Positions 34,777 to 42,650 of a DNA stretch of 64,000 bases are shown one piece after another (position 1 is the first letter of the stretch; the number at the start of each line of letters is the position of its first letter). Source of the stretch: Actinomycetes bacterium (lineage in GTDB: Bacteria > Actinomycetota > Coriobacteriia > Coriobacteriales > Eggerthellaceae); assembly GCA_023429565.1 (NCBI GenBank), contig JAEZDJ010000060.1:1-64000 (forward strand), written 5' to 3'. The position numbers and the translations under genes were made by a program. The notes beneath the pieces are model-generated. The model had not been told where the DNA came from. It searched no databases and was given only the letters and a program-made list of their open reading frames with translations.

Positions 34777-36180
34777 ATGCATACCGCTTTCATGAACTCA
34801 ACGTTCTGCATCCGCACGTTTGGATGCCAGATGAACAAGCATGACTCAGAACGCATCTCCGGAATGCTTGAGGGCCTAGGATCTCTTCCTGTCGACACGA
34901 TTGAGGCTGCTGATATCGTGGTCTTCATGACCTGCTGCGTCCGCGAGGCGGCTGACACGCGTCTGTACGGTCAGATAGCCTCTCTCAAAAATATTCCCAC
35001 ACGTGAGGACGCAGCGCTCGGCAAGCGTATCGTCGCCGTTGGCGGCTGCATAGGACAGAGAGACGGACAGAAGCTCATCGAGGACCTCCCGCATCTCGAC
35101 GTGGTGTTTGGAACCCACAACCTCGGATCACTTCCACGGCTGATCAATGCAGCCATTGCGGAAGGAGATCATCGAGTCGAAGTCCTTGACGCTTCCTCAT
35201 CGTTTCCCACCGATTTGCCGACCGCTCGCGAGCATGAGTGGGCGGCATGGTTGCCAATTACCATCGGATGCAATAATTTCTGCTCATTCTGCATCGTGCC
35301 CTACGTGAGAGGTCGCGAGAAGTCACGCGCTCTCGAAGACATCATTGCAGAGGCAGAGGCTTACGTGGCAGCAGGCGTGAAGGAAATCACCTTGCTCGGC
35401 CAAAACGTGAACTCATACGGGCGCGACCTCTACGGATCGCCTCGTTTTGCCGACGTTCTCTCCGCACTTGATGAGACGGGCATCGAGCGCTTGCGGTTCG
35501 CAACCAGTCATCCAAAAGATCTCACCGACGAAGTCATTGGAAAATTTGGCTCGTTGAGATCGCTCATGCCCTCATTGCATTTACCCGTTCAATCAGGATC
35601 CGATGCCATCTTGGCAGCCATGAACCGTCGGTACACGCGTGAACACTACATGAAACTGGTGAAAAAAGTTCGGGACGTTTGTCCTGACATTGCGCTTTCC
35701 ACCGACATCATCGTCGGTTTTCCCGGAGAGGAGGCGAAGGACTTCGAAGACACCTATCGCCTTGTGGACGAGGTGGGCTACCATCAGGTTTTCACGTTCA
35801 TCTACTCCAAACGGGAGGGAACTCCGGCAGCGGCACTGGAGAGCAACACCTCTCATGAGACGATTCAACAACGGTTCGATCGTCTGGTCGGCCTCGTTCA
35901 GGATCGGGCCTATCAAGTGAACCAGAAAGATCTTGGCAGCATCGTCGACGTCCTTGTCGAGGGTCCGTCAAAGCGCGATCCCCTGATACTCAGCGGCAAA
36001 AGCCCCAAAGGTCAGACCGTGCATGCTGCCGCACCCGCAGGCGTCGTTCCTCAAGATCTCGCCGGAACGATTCTTCCCGTGCATATCGACGAGGCGAAAA
36101 CCTGGTACCTTTCGGGCTCGATGGTCGAGAATGACTCCTGCGCACGTGGATCAGGAGGGATTTCACCCCATGGATGCTGA
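34777..36180 (+). CDS. miaB: tRNA-2-methylthio-N6-dimethylallyladenosine synthase MiaB
   Basis: MiaB adds the methylthio group to i6A37 of tRNA. The 467-aa protein has RTFGCQMNKHDSER with the first cluster cysteine, MTCCVRE, VGGCIGQ, the radical SAM motif CNNFCSFC and the MiaB-specific VPYVRGREKSR. A TRAM domain follows. The ATG at 34777 follows GAGGAG by ten bases. Its end overlaps the miaA start by 11 bases. MiaA makes the i6A substrate, so the pair works in sequence. Confidence 0.96.
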   Translation: MHTAFMNSTFCIRTFGCQMNKHDSERISGMLEGLGSLPVDTIEAADIVVFMTCCVREAADTRLYGQIASLKNIPTREDAALGKRIVAVGGCIGQRDGQKLIEDLPHLDVVFGTHNLGSLPRLINAAIAEGDHRVEVLDASSSFPTDLPTAREHEWAAWLPITIGCNNFCSFCIVPYVRGREKSRALEDIIAEAEAYVAAGVKEITLLGQNVNSYGRDLYGSPRFADVLSALDETGIERLRFATSHPKDLTDEVIGKFGSLRSLMPSLHLPVQSGSDAILAAMNRRYTREHYMKLVKKVRDVCPDIALSTDIIVGFPGEEAKDFEDTYRLVDEVGYHQVFTFIYSKREGTPAAALESNTSHETIQQRFDRLVGLVQDRAYQVNQKDLGSIVDVLVEGPSKRDPLILSGKSPKGQTVHAAAPAGVVPQDLAGTILPVHIDEAKTWYLSGSMVENDSCARGSGGISPHGC

Positions 36181-36197
36181 CGGGCATCCATGGGGTG
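36164..36197 (+). promoter_or_regulatory. 14-bp hairpin over the miaB stop and miaA start
   Basis: Bases 36164-36177 pair perfectly with 36184-36197 across a six-base loop. The miaA ATG (36170-36172) lies in the left arm and the miaB stop (36178-36180) starts in the loop. Ribosomes finishing miaB would melt the stem, which would give strict translational coupling. The sequence also encodes protein, so coding constraint is a competing explanation. Confidence 0.6.
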
Positions 36198-37159
36198 CGT
36201 CAGACCACGATGACACGGCGCTCGCGCCGATCATTTGCGTTGTCGGGCCAACGGCGACGGGGAAAACCGAGCTTGCCCAAAAAATCGCGCAATCCGTCGA
36301 TGGGGAAGTGGTAAGCGCGGATTCCATGCAAGTCTACCGGGGCATGGACATCGGCACGGGAAAGGTGACCCCCTCCGAGCGTCTGGTTCCCCATCATGGA
36401 CTCGATCTCGTCGATCCAGGTGAGCCATTCTCTGCCGCTCTGTTTCAGACATATGCACGAGAGTGCTTTCGGGACATTTCGGCCCGGGCAAAGCGAACCG
36501 TCTTGGCGGGAGGCACGGGCTTCTACATACGCGCCGCCATCGACGGGTATACCTTTCCCCGGGGCTCGCAAACCGACAATCCCATCCGTGAACACTACAG
36601 CAGCCTTGCACAAGAGCAGGGAGCGGATGCCCTTTGGAAGCTCCTGCAATCCCGCGATGCCGCCAGTGCGGCCCTCCTGCCGCCTCGGGACGTCAAGCGC
36701 GTGGTGCGGGCATTCGAATTGCTGGAGAGCGGAACAACCTATGCGGAACAGAGGGCGAAGCTTGCGAGCATTCCTCAAGTCGTTCCAGCATGCCTCATCG
36801 GCCTTGAAGTCAATCCCGACATCCTCGCCGATCGCATTGACGCGCGCGTTGATGCGATGATCGAAGCCGGACTCGTGAATGAAGTTAAATATTTGTTGCA
36901 AGCGGGCTTCCGTCAAGGGATCACCGCTCCGCAAGCGATAGGATACAAAGAGATCGTTGCGGTACTTGACGATGGCGAACCCTTGGCGGAAGCCGTGGCG
37001 GACATAAAACAGGCAACGCGACGCTATGCGAAGCGACAGCGAACATGGTTTCGAAAAGACAAGCGCATCACATGGCTTTGCGCAGATTCGCAGGATATGG
37101 ACAAGCTTACGGAACAGGCGCTTCGCGTCATTGCTACAATTGAGACCGAAAGACGATAG
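36170..37159 (+). CDS. miaA: tRNA dimethylallyltransferase MiaA
   Basis: MiaA transfers a dimethylallyl group to A37 of tRNA, giving i6A. The 329-aa protein has the P-loop GPTATGKT at 26-33, SADSMQVYRGMDIGTGK, the HHGLDLVDP segment and GTGFYIRAAI. The C-terminal RQGITAPQAIGYKE is diagnostic. The start at 36170 overlaps miaB and has AGGAGGG upstream, although the start codon lies inside a strong hairpin. dapF follows after 21 bases. Confidence 0.95.
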   Translation: MDADGHPWGASDHDDTALAPIICVVGPTATGKTELAQKIAQSVDGEVVSADSMQVYRGMDIGTGKVTPSERLVPHHGLDLVDPGEPFSAALFQTYARECFRDISARAKRTVLAGGTGFYIRAAIDGYTFPRGSQTDNPIREHYSSLAQEQGADALWKLLQSRDAASAALLPPRDVKRVVRAFELLESGTTYAEQRAKLASIPQVVPACLIGLEVNPDILADRIDARVDAMIEAGLVNEVKYLLQAGFRQGITAPQAIGYKEIVAVLDDGEPLAEAVADIKQATRRYAKRQRTWFRKDKRITWLCADSQDMDKLTEQALRVIATIETERR

Positions 37160-37180
37160 AAGAAAGTGCAGGGCAGTGCC

Positions 37181-38101
37181 ATGAAACTGGATTTTGCCAA
37201 GCTGCAGGGCTGCGGAAACGATTTTGTCTTCGTCGATGATTTTTCTCGCGAACGCGAGCTGACTGCAGAACAGGTCACGTCATTATGCGATCGCCATTTT
37301 GGCATTGGCGCGGACGGCGTCATCCTCGTCCGGGCCTCGGATGATCCCAAATGTGCCGCCTACATGCACTACATCAATTCAGACGGCACGCTTTCGGAAA
37401 TGTGCGGCAATGGCGTGAGATGCTTTGCCAAGTACCTCGTCGACAGAGGCTTTGTGCCTGCCTCCGACGGACATCTCACGGCGGACACCCTCGCGGGCCC
37501 CAAGCCCATCAGCTTCGACACGAACGCCGACGACAAGCTTACCTACGCAACGGTCGACATGGGCCAGCCAGTTCTTGACCCTGATGCAATTCCGGTCGCC
37601 TCCGCCGTGGATGCCACAAGCCCTCAGGGGATTCCGTTCGTGAAGGACCTGACCATCGCTTCTCCATGGGGGGATTTTTCCTTCACCTGCGTATCGATGG
37701 GCAATCCTCACGCAGTCTGCTTCGTCGATGATTGGGAAGACCTGCCTGACAACGCCTTCTGCAATGCATCCGACAAGAGCATGGGCACTTTTGACGTCGA
37801 GTCAGTCGGAGCATTCTTTGAATCCCATGAGGCCTTCCCCGCAAAGGCGAACATCGAATTTGCCGAGGTGGGTAATGACTCTATTTCCATGCGCGTGTTT
37901 GAGCGCGGCTGCGGAGAAACCCTTGCCTGCGGCACAGGAGCCTGCGCGACAAGCGTTGCGGCCTCCCTCACCGACCGGACCGGCCGTAAAAATGATGTTG
38001 AACTGCGGGGAGGAACCCTGCGCATCTCATGGGAAGACAATGGGCACGTCATGATGACCGGCCCCGCCGAGGAAAGCTTCCACGGCACTGTGGAAATCTA
38101 G
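37181..38101 (+). CDS. dapF: Diaminopimelate epimerase
   Basis: DapF interconverts LL- and meso-diaminopimelate with two active-site cysteines. Both are present, in EMCGNGVRCF and in GETLACGTGACA. The 306-aa protein is slightly longer than the 275-aa norm. I chose the ATG at 37181 because the family N-terminus begins about there (MKLDFAKLQGCGNDFV); a GTG at 37166 is a possible alternative. It is followed by dapL, which makes its LL-DAP substrate. Confidence 0.95.
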   Translation: MKLDFAKLQGCGNDFVFVDDFSRERELTAEQVTSLCDRHFGIGADGVILVRASDDPKCAAYMHYINSDGTLSEMCGNGVRCFAKYLVDRGFVPASDGHLTADTLAGPKPISFDTNADDKLTYATVDMGQPVLDPDAIPVASAVDATSPQGIPFVKDLTIASPWGDFSFTCVSMGNPHAVCFVDDWEDLPDNAFCNASDKSMGTFDVESVGAFFESHEAFPAKANIEFAEVGNDSISMRVFERGCGETLACGTGACATSVAASLTDRTGRKNDVELRGGTLRISWEDNGHVMMTGPAEESFHGTVEI

Positions 38102-38124
38102 AGAGAACCGAAAGGACATACCAC

Positions 38125-39282
38125 GTGAAAACCGCTGAATGCCTCAACCATATGGCCCCTTACCTTTTTGCCCAGATCGATGCTAAGCGTGATGCGCTCA
38201 AGGCCCAGGGCATCGATGTCATTTCTTTAGGCATCGGCGATCCGGACATGCCGACCCCTGCACACATCGTCGACGCCATGGCGGAGGCAATACGCAAGCC
38301 CGAAAACCATCAGTATCCCGACTACGCGGGATCCTTGGCGTTTCGCGAGGCTGCGGCGCAGTGGATGGACACCCGCTTCGGCGTCAAGGTGAACCCCGAG
38401 CGCGAAGTGCTCGCTCTGATCGGCAGCAAAGAGGGCATCGCCCATCTGCATATGGCTTTCGTAAACCCTGGTGACTACGTGCTCGCGCCTTCCATCGGAT
38501 ATCCGGTGTATTCCGGTGGCGCCACGCTCATGAGCGCGAATACCTATTTCATGCCGATGGAAGAGAAGAACGGCTTCTTGGCTGATTTCGATCACATCCC
38601 CGAAGAAGTGCTCTCCAAGGCAAAAATCATGTTCCTTGGCTATCCCAACAATCCGACCGGCGCATGCGCGACAGAGGAATACTTCGATAAGGCCATCGCA
38701 TTTTGTCGGGACCACGATATCCTCCTCGCTCACGACAATGCATACTGCGACATTTGCTTCGATGGGTACCGCGCGCCATCCATCCTGGAGCGGCCCCACG
38801 CCAAAGAATGCTGCATTGAGTTTTTCAGCCTGTCGAAGCTTTACAATATGACCGGCTGGCGTATCGCTTTTGCTGTCGGCAACGAGCAGGCCGTTCAAGC
38901 CCTTGGAACCGTTAAAAACAATCTCGATTCAGGACAGTTTACCGCCATACAGGAAGCCGCCATCACTGCCCTGACAGGATCTCAGCAATGCGTTGAGGAC
39001 ATGTGCGAGCTTTATCAGCAGCGACGTGACGTTGTTGTCAATGCCCTTCGCGGCATTGGGGTTGAATGCAATGCCCCCCTGGCTACCATCTACGTTTGGG
39101 CAAAGGTTCCCGAAGGGGAAACGTCCGAATCATTCGCGACAAAACTCCTGGAGCAGGCCCATGTTATCGTCACCCCTGGTTCAGGCTATGGACCTGATGG
39201 AGAAGGATTCATCCGCATTTCCCTCACAACTCCCGACGACAGGCTGCTGGAAGCTGTACGACGAATCAAGGAGACGATGTAA
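38125..39282 (+). CDS. dapL: LL-diaminopimelate aminotransferase (DapL)
   Basis: DapL converts tetrahydrodipicolinate straight to LL-diaminopimelate, bypassing the succinylase and acetylase steps. The 385-aa fold-type I PLP enzyme has GIGDPDMPTP, GSKEGIAHL, GYPNNPTGA and the PLP Lys in FFSLSKLYNMTGWR. It starts with GTG at 38125 behind AAAGGAC. The dapF neighbour and dapA-dapB upstream support DapL rather than a general aminotransferase, although substrate specificity cannot be read from sequence alone. Confidence 0.9.
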   Translation: MKTAECLNHMAPYLFAQIDAKRDALKAQGIDVISLGIGDPDMPTPAHIVDAMAEAIRKPENHQYPDYAGSLAFREAAAQWMDTRFGVKVNPEREVLALIGSKEGIAHLHMAFVNPGDYVLAPSIGYPVYSGGATLMSANTYFMPMEEKNGFLADFDHIPEEVLSKAKIMFLGYPNNPTGACATEEYFDKAIAFCRDHDILLAHDNAYCDICFDGYRAPSILERPHAKECCIEFFSLSKLYNMTGWRIAFAVGNEQAVQALGTVKNNLDSGQFTAIQEAAITALTGSQQCVEDMCELYQQRRDVVVNALRGIGVECNAPLATIYVWAKVPEGETSESFATKLLEQAHVIVTPGSGYGPDGEGFIRISLTTPDDRLLEAVRRIKETM

Positions 39283-39396
39283 ATTTCCAACGAGGGAATT
39301 GAAACGGAACGGTCAACGTGCCGAGCGCATTTTATCGTGGTGCTTTGCTATTCTCTCAGAAGGAACCGCACGCTGCGACGCATGCTCAGCCAAAAC

Positions 39397-39430
39397 GGGG
39401 AAACCGACCTTCATGAAGGTCGGTTTCCCC
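39397..39430 (+). terminator. 34-nt perfect palindrome between dapL and hflX
   Basis: Bases 39397-39413 are the reverse complement of 39414-39430, a 17-bp stem with only a minimal loop, followed by TCTCC. It would end the dapL transcript. Only 23 bases separate it from the hflX start, so any hflX promoter must lie upstream of it. Confidence 0.7.
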
Positions 39431-39453
39431 TCTCCATGAACTGAAGGGACCCT

Positions 39454-40788
39454 ATGTCCGATCTTTCTCAGTACGCTTCCGTCATTCAACGCGGTCCCGC
39501 TACACAGCCAGAGGAAAGGCGCGAACGTGCCGTTTTGGTTGGCGTCGATCGTCCCGGTCTCTCATGGCCGGTGATGGAATCCTTGGGCGAGCTGGAACGG
39601 CTCGCTGACACAGCAGGCGCGGACAAAGTTGCAGTCGCGACCCAGAAGCTCGAAGCACCTAATCCTCGGACGTTCGTGGGCACGGGGAAAGCGGAGGAGA
39701 TTGCGGAGCTCGTACGTGCGCACGCGGCGGACCTTGTCATCTTCGATGATGAATTAACTCCCTCTCAACAGGCAAACCTTGAGAAAATTGTTGGAAAAAG
39801 CACCAAAGTCATCGATCGCACTGCACTTATTCTGGACATTTTTGCCCTTCATGCTACCAGCAAGGAGGGGCGTCTGCAGGTTCGGCTTGCTCAAAACGAG
39901 TATCTTTTGCCGCGGTTGCGGGGCATGTGGTCCCATTTGGCCTCAAACCGCATGGGCGGCGGTGTGGGATCACGCTTCGGGGAGGGCGAGAGCCAGCTTG
40001 AGGTAGACCGTCGCATGGTACGGAAGAGGATCACGTCCATCAAGCGCGAGTTGAAACACCTTGCTGAAGTGCGCGCAATTCAGCGCGAAAGCCGCTATGA
40101 AAGCGGCATGTTCAAGGTCGCTTTCGCAGGCTACACCAATGCTGGAAAGTCAAGTCTGCTCAATCGTCTGACAAAGGCAGATGTTCTGGCATACGACAAA
40201 CTGTTTGCCACGCTTGATTCCACAACCCGCAAGTACGAGCTTCCCGAAGGACGCGAAATCACGCTCACCGATACCGTCGGGTTCATACAAAAGCTGCCGA
40301 CGACGCTTATCGAGGCATTCAAGTCAACGCTTGATGAAATAACCGGAGCGGACCTCGTTCTTCATGTCGTGGACGCCTCGTCAGAAGATCCTGCGGCCCA
40401 CATCTTGGCTGTCGAAGATGTTCTTGACCAGATCAAGGCACAGGGCATCAGACGTTTTCTCGTGTTCAACAAGTGCGATCTACTCAACAATGAAGAAAGT
40501 GCCGCACTCAGGTCGCGCTATGCCGATGCACAGTTCGTGTCGGCATCAACGGGGGAGGGAATAGCGGCTCTTGTCAGCCACATTGCTCACATCGCCTCCG
40601 CACACGACACGCACCTTGATGTCGTCATCCCATACAACAGGGGAGACTTGGTCTCCCTCGCTCACGAACGCTGCCATATCCTGTCAGAGGCTCACGAGGA
40701 GGCAGGAACCCACATCGTCATGCTTGCAGCGCCCTCATATGCCGGTCTTTTCAGACCCTATGACATTTCAAACAAGGCCTCACACTAA
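39454..40788 (+). CDS. hflX: GTPase HflX
   Basis: HflX binds and splits stalled ribosomes, often under heat or antibiotic stress. The 444-aa protein has the N-terminal glycine-rich HflX domain (TFVGTGKAEEI and RLRGMWSHLASNRMGGGVG), a coiled region, and the GTPase domain with GYTNAGKSSLLN, DTVGFIQKLP and FNKCDL. A C-terminal helical domain follows. The ATG at 39454 follows AAGGGA. lexA lies convergently downstream, with no obvious terminator between. Confidence 0.96.
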   Translation: MSDLSQYASVIQRGPATQPEERRERAVLVGVDRPGLSWPVMESLGELERLADTAGADKVAVATQKLEAPNPRTFVGTGKAEEIAELVRAHAADLVIFDDELTPSQQANLEKIVGKSTKVIDRTALILDIFALHATSKEGRLQVRLAQNEYLLPRLRGMWSHLASNRMGGGVGSRFGEGESQLEVDRRMVRKRITSIKRELKHLAEVRAIQRESRYESGMFKVAFAGYTNAGKSSLLNRLTKADVLAYDKLFATLDSTTRKYELPEGREITLTDTVGFIQKLPTTLIEAFKSTLDEITGADLVLHVVDASSEDPAAHILAVEDVLDQIKAQGIRRFLVFNKCDLLNNEESAALRSRYADAQFVSASTGEGIAALVSHIAHIASAHDTHLDVVIPYNRGDLVSLAHERCHILSEAHEEAGTHIVMLAAPSYAGLFRPYDISNKASH

Positions 40789-40892
40789 CGAACGAATGCT
40801 TTGGGCTCTCGCAAACCCAATCGACTCATAGATCCCGATTACTTCCTGCGAGCCAACATCGCACGCCGACTCAGCAACCTTGTGAATGGAAA

Positions 40893-41531
40893 TCACAGAC
40901 GACGGAAAACTGCGACGACCTTTCCCGCAATCGAGCAATCGGTCGTTATGATAGGCTCCATGGATGAGTTCTCGGGCTGAAGGCGAATATGGTCCGTCTC
41001 TTTGTAAAAACGCTTGACCGTTGCACCGTCATCGATAAGGGCGACAACGATGTCACCGTTATTGGCCACGGGCTGCTCTTTCACAACGACGTAATCGCCA
41101 TCGTTGATCCCTGCCTCTATCATCGACTCCCCACGCACGGAGAGCAAAAAAGAAGGGGAGTCGCCCACGATATCGGTAGGCAAGGACAAGGTGTCGGTGA
41201 TGTTTTCCTCGGCGAGGATAGGCGAGCCTGCAGCGACATTGCCGACAAGCGGGACAGCGACAATCTTGCTGAAGCTTGGCAGGAAGGAGTTGGGAGCCTG
41301 TGCGAGCTCTTCGAGCGGATGAGTGAGTGCAATGGAGCGGGACTTGAGAGGGTCGCGCTTGATGAGTCCCTTTTGCTCGAGCGCCTTCAGGTGGACATGG
41401 ACGGTGGAGGGAGACGAGAGCCCCAGGCTTTGGCACACTTCGCGCACGGTTGGGCCATACCCCTTCTCCCGGATGCAATCCTCGATGCAGTCAAGCACTG
41501 CCTGCTGACGCTTCGTCACTTTTCCGGCCAT
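40893..41531 (-). CDS. lexA: SOS repressor LexA
   Basis: LexA represses SOS genes and cleaves itself when RecA is activated. The 212-aa protein has an N-terminal winged helix (residues 1-70; VREVCQSLGLSSPSTVHVHL), the Ala-Gly cleavage site in NVAAGSPIL, the catalytic Ser in SVRGESMIEAGI and the catalytic Lys in DGATVKRF. I chose the ATG at 41531, which follows GAAAGGA. The divergent intergenic region holds three LexA boxes and shared promoters, so LexA should repress both itself and the small gene opposite. Confidence 0.97.
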   Translation of the reverse strand: MAGKVTKRQQAVLDCIEDCIREKGYGPTVREVCQSLGLSSPSTVHVHLKALEQKGLIKRDPLKSRSIALTHPLEELAQAPNSFLPSFSKIVAVPLVGNVAAGSPILAEENITDTLSLPTDIVGDSPSFLLSVRGESMIEAGINDGDYVVVKEQPVANNGDIVVALIDDGATVKRFYKETDHIRLQPENSSMEPIITTDCSIAGKVVAVFRRL

Positions 41532-41551
41532 GATAGTCCTTTCATCGTATC

Positions 41552-41563
41552 GAACAAATGTTT
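41552..41563. promoter_or_regulatory. LexA box 1 (GAACAAATGTTT)
   Basis: This site matches GAACNNNNGTTC with one mismatch. It lies 20 bases upstream of the lexA start codon, in the lexA leader, and closely resembles the recA box. Confidence 0.8.
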
Positions 41564-41573
41564 TAAAATTTAC

Positions 41574-41602
41574 TTGACGTGAACCTTTGTTCGGCTTATT
41601 AT
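41574..41602 (+). promoter_or_regulatory. SOS promoter of the small membrane protein gene
   Basis: TTGACG (41574-41579), a 17-base spacer and TATTAT (41597-41602) form a strong promoter reading rightward. A LexA box fills the spacer and another follows the -10. A start near 41609 gives a leader of about 36 nt with AGGAGG. Confidence 0.75.
41581..41592. promoter_or_regulatory. LexA box 2 (GAACCTTTGTTC)
   Basis: This is a perfect GAACNNNNGTTC site, 29 bases from box 1 and 28 from box 3. It sits inside the rightward promoter spacer and near the expected lexA transcription start. Confidence 0.88.
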
Positions 41603-41627
41603 ATACGCGAACAAAGGTTCTACGCAA
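41598..41627 (-). promoter_or_regulatory. Candidate lexA promoter
   Basis: Reading leftward, TTGCGT (41627-41622), an 18-base spacer and TATAAT (41603-41598) form a plausible promoter. It overlaps the opposing one, and LexA box 3 lies in its spacer. The start would be near 41591. Confidence 0.6.
41609..41620. promoter_or_regulatory. LexA box 3 (GAACAAAGGTTC)
   Basis: This is a perfect GAACNNNNGTTC site, placed in the lexA promoter spacer and over the expected start of the rightward transcript. Confidence 0.88.
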
Positions 41628-41644
41628 GACCAGGAGGTCATAAA

Positions 41645-41992
41645 ATGAAGAATTCCGAGGTGCGCTGCCCAATCAATGGATCGTCCGCTCTTCGACTTGA
41701 CCTCCACGATACGCTTCCCGTCCGTGAAAAGATCATTGTTTTCCCAGGTGCAGAGCATCCGGATCGTGAAGTGGGATCTTTTATATCCCACGGCGTCATT
41801 CAGGATATGTCCAAAGTCCAAAATCTCTCAGCCTTGCGTGTCGGTAGGCTGAGAGACACCGAAATGGTGAAGAGTCTTCGGTACGGCAGCGCAAGGGGAG
41901 TGTCCTTCAATCGCATGACGCGTTGGCAGGCGGCTCTGGCGGGCGTTGTTTTCTGCACTATTGCCTTTGCTGCCCTCTTTTTCAGCATATAG
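41645..41992 (+). CDS. Small SOS-associated membrane protein, possible division inhibitor
   Basis: The 115-aa protein has a polar N-terminal region of about 88 residues and one membrane span at the very C-terminus (about 93-115). A tail-anchored or signal-anchor protein with its bulk probably cytoplasmic is predicted. I do not recognise the family. It starts at the ATG at 41645 behind a strong AGGAGG and is transcribed divergently from lexA through two perfect LexA boxes. Genes in this place in other Gram-positives (yneA in Bacillus, divS in Corynebacterium) encode SOS division inhibitors. Unlike YneA it shows no LysM domain, so the analogy rests on position and control only. Confidence 0.75.
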   Translation: MKNSEVRCPINGSSALRLDLHDTLPVREKIIVFPGAEHPDREVGSFISHGVIQDMSKVQNLSALRVGRLRDTEMVKSLRYGSARGVSFNRMTRWQAALAGVVFCTIAFAALFFSI

Positions 41993-42027
41993 GGCTACGC
42001 TCGCACTGCCGATCTTTCTCGCTTTTT

Positions 42028-42049
42028 CGACCCCTTAAGCAAGGGGTCG
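42028..42049 (+). terminator. Terminator after the SOS membrane protein gene
   Basis: CGACCCCTT pairs perfectly with AAGGGGTCG over an AAGC loop, 36 bases after the stop. It is followed by CTTCATC. Confidence 0.65.
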
Positions 42050-42148
42050 CTTCATCAGACGAAGCATAGCCATAGACGACGATGCTCGAGTCAGAAATAC
42101 GGAACATTTACAATGCGACATTTATTTCCGTAGAATCCTCTTCGAAAA

Positions 42149-42177
42149 TTGTACCCCTATATATTGTGTGGTACAGT
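42149..42177 (+). promoter_or_regulatory. nrdR promoter containing an NrdR box
   Basis: TTGTAC (42149-42154), a 17-base spacer and TACAGT (42172-42177) form the promoter. An NrdR box at 42154-42169, core CTATATATTGTGT, fills the spacer and matches the consensus at every core position. Only one box is seen, whereas most NrdR targets have two. Autorepression is the likely meaning. Confidence 0.75.
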
Positions 42178-42203
42178 GAGAGAAAGGTAAACAAAGGAGA
42201 TAT

Positions 42204-42650
42204 ATGCGCTGTTCTTCCTGCGGCCACAATGAATCAAAAGTCGTCGATTCACGACCGTCTGAAGACGGTGCGACGATTCGGCGAAGACGGGAATGCCTCG
42301 AATGTGGGCATCGCTTTACTACGTATGAACGCCTTGGAGACAATCCTCTTATCGTCGTAAAAGCAGACGGCTCGTCAGAAGTTTACGATAGGCAGAAGTT
42401 TATGCGAGGTCTCCTCATCGCATGTGCAAAACGCCCTATCTCACCAGAACAGATCAGCGCCCTCGTCGATAGCATTGAGAACGAGCTTCGCGCCTCTTCG
42501 AAAAATGAAATCAAGGCAAAGAGTCTTGGAGAGATGGCTTTGGTGAGACTTGCGAAACTCGATGACGTGGCCTATGTGCGCTTTGCAAGCGTCTATAAGG
42601 ATTTCCAAAACATCGAGGAATTTGCTGCAGCGCTTGAAGAAATGCGATGA
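42204..42650 (+). CDS. nrdR: Transcriptional repressor NrdR
   Basis: NrdR represses ribonucleotide reductase genes in response to dATP/ATP. The 148-aa protein has the N-terminal zinc ribbon (CSSCG and CLECGHRFTTYER) and the ATP-cone domain (PLIVVKADGSSEVYDRQKF, residues about 49-140). AAAGGAGA lies upstream of the ATG. The overlapping dut gene also serves dNTP control, and no nrd gene is present in the window. Confidence 0.97.
   Translation: MRCSSCGHNESKVVDSRPSEDGATIRRRRECLECGHRFTTYERLGDNPLIVVKADGSSEVYDRQKFMRGLLIACAKRPISPEQISALVDSIENELRASSKNEIKAKSLGEMALVRLAKLDDVAYVRFASVYKDFQNIEEFAAALEEMR

Noticed and set aside
37135..37140. TACAAT near the end of miaA as a dapF promoter
   Set aside because: It lies within miaA and has no -35; the operon reads through with short gaps.
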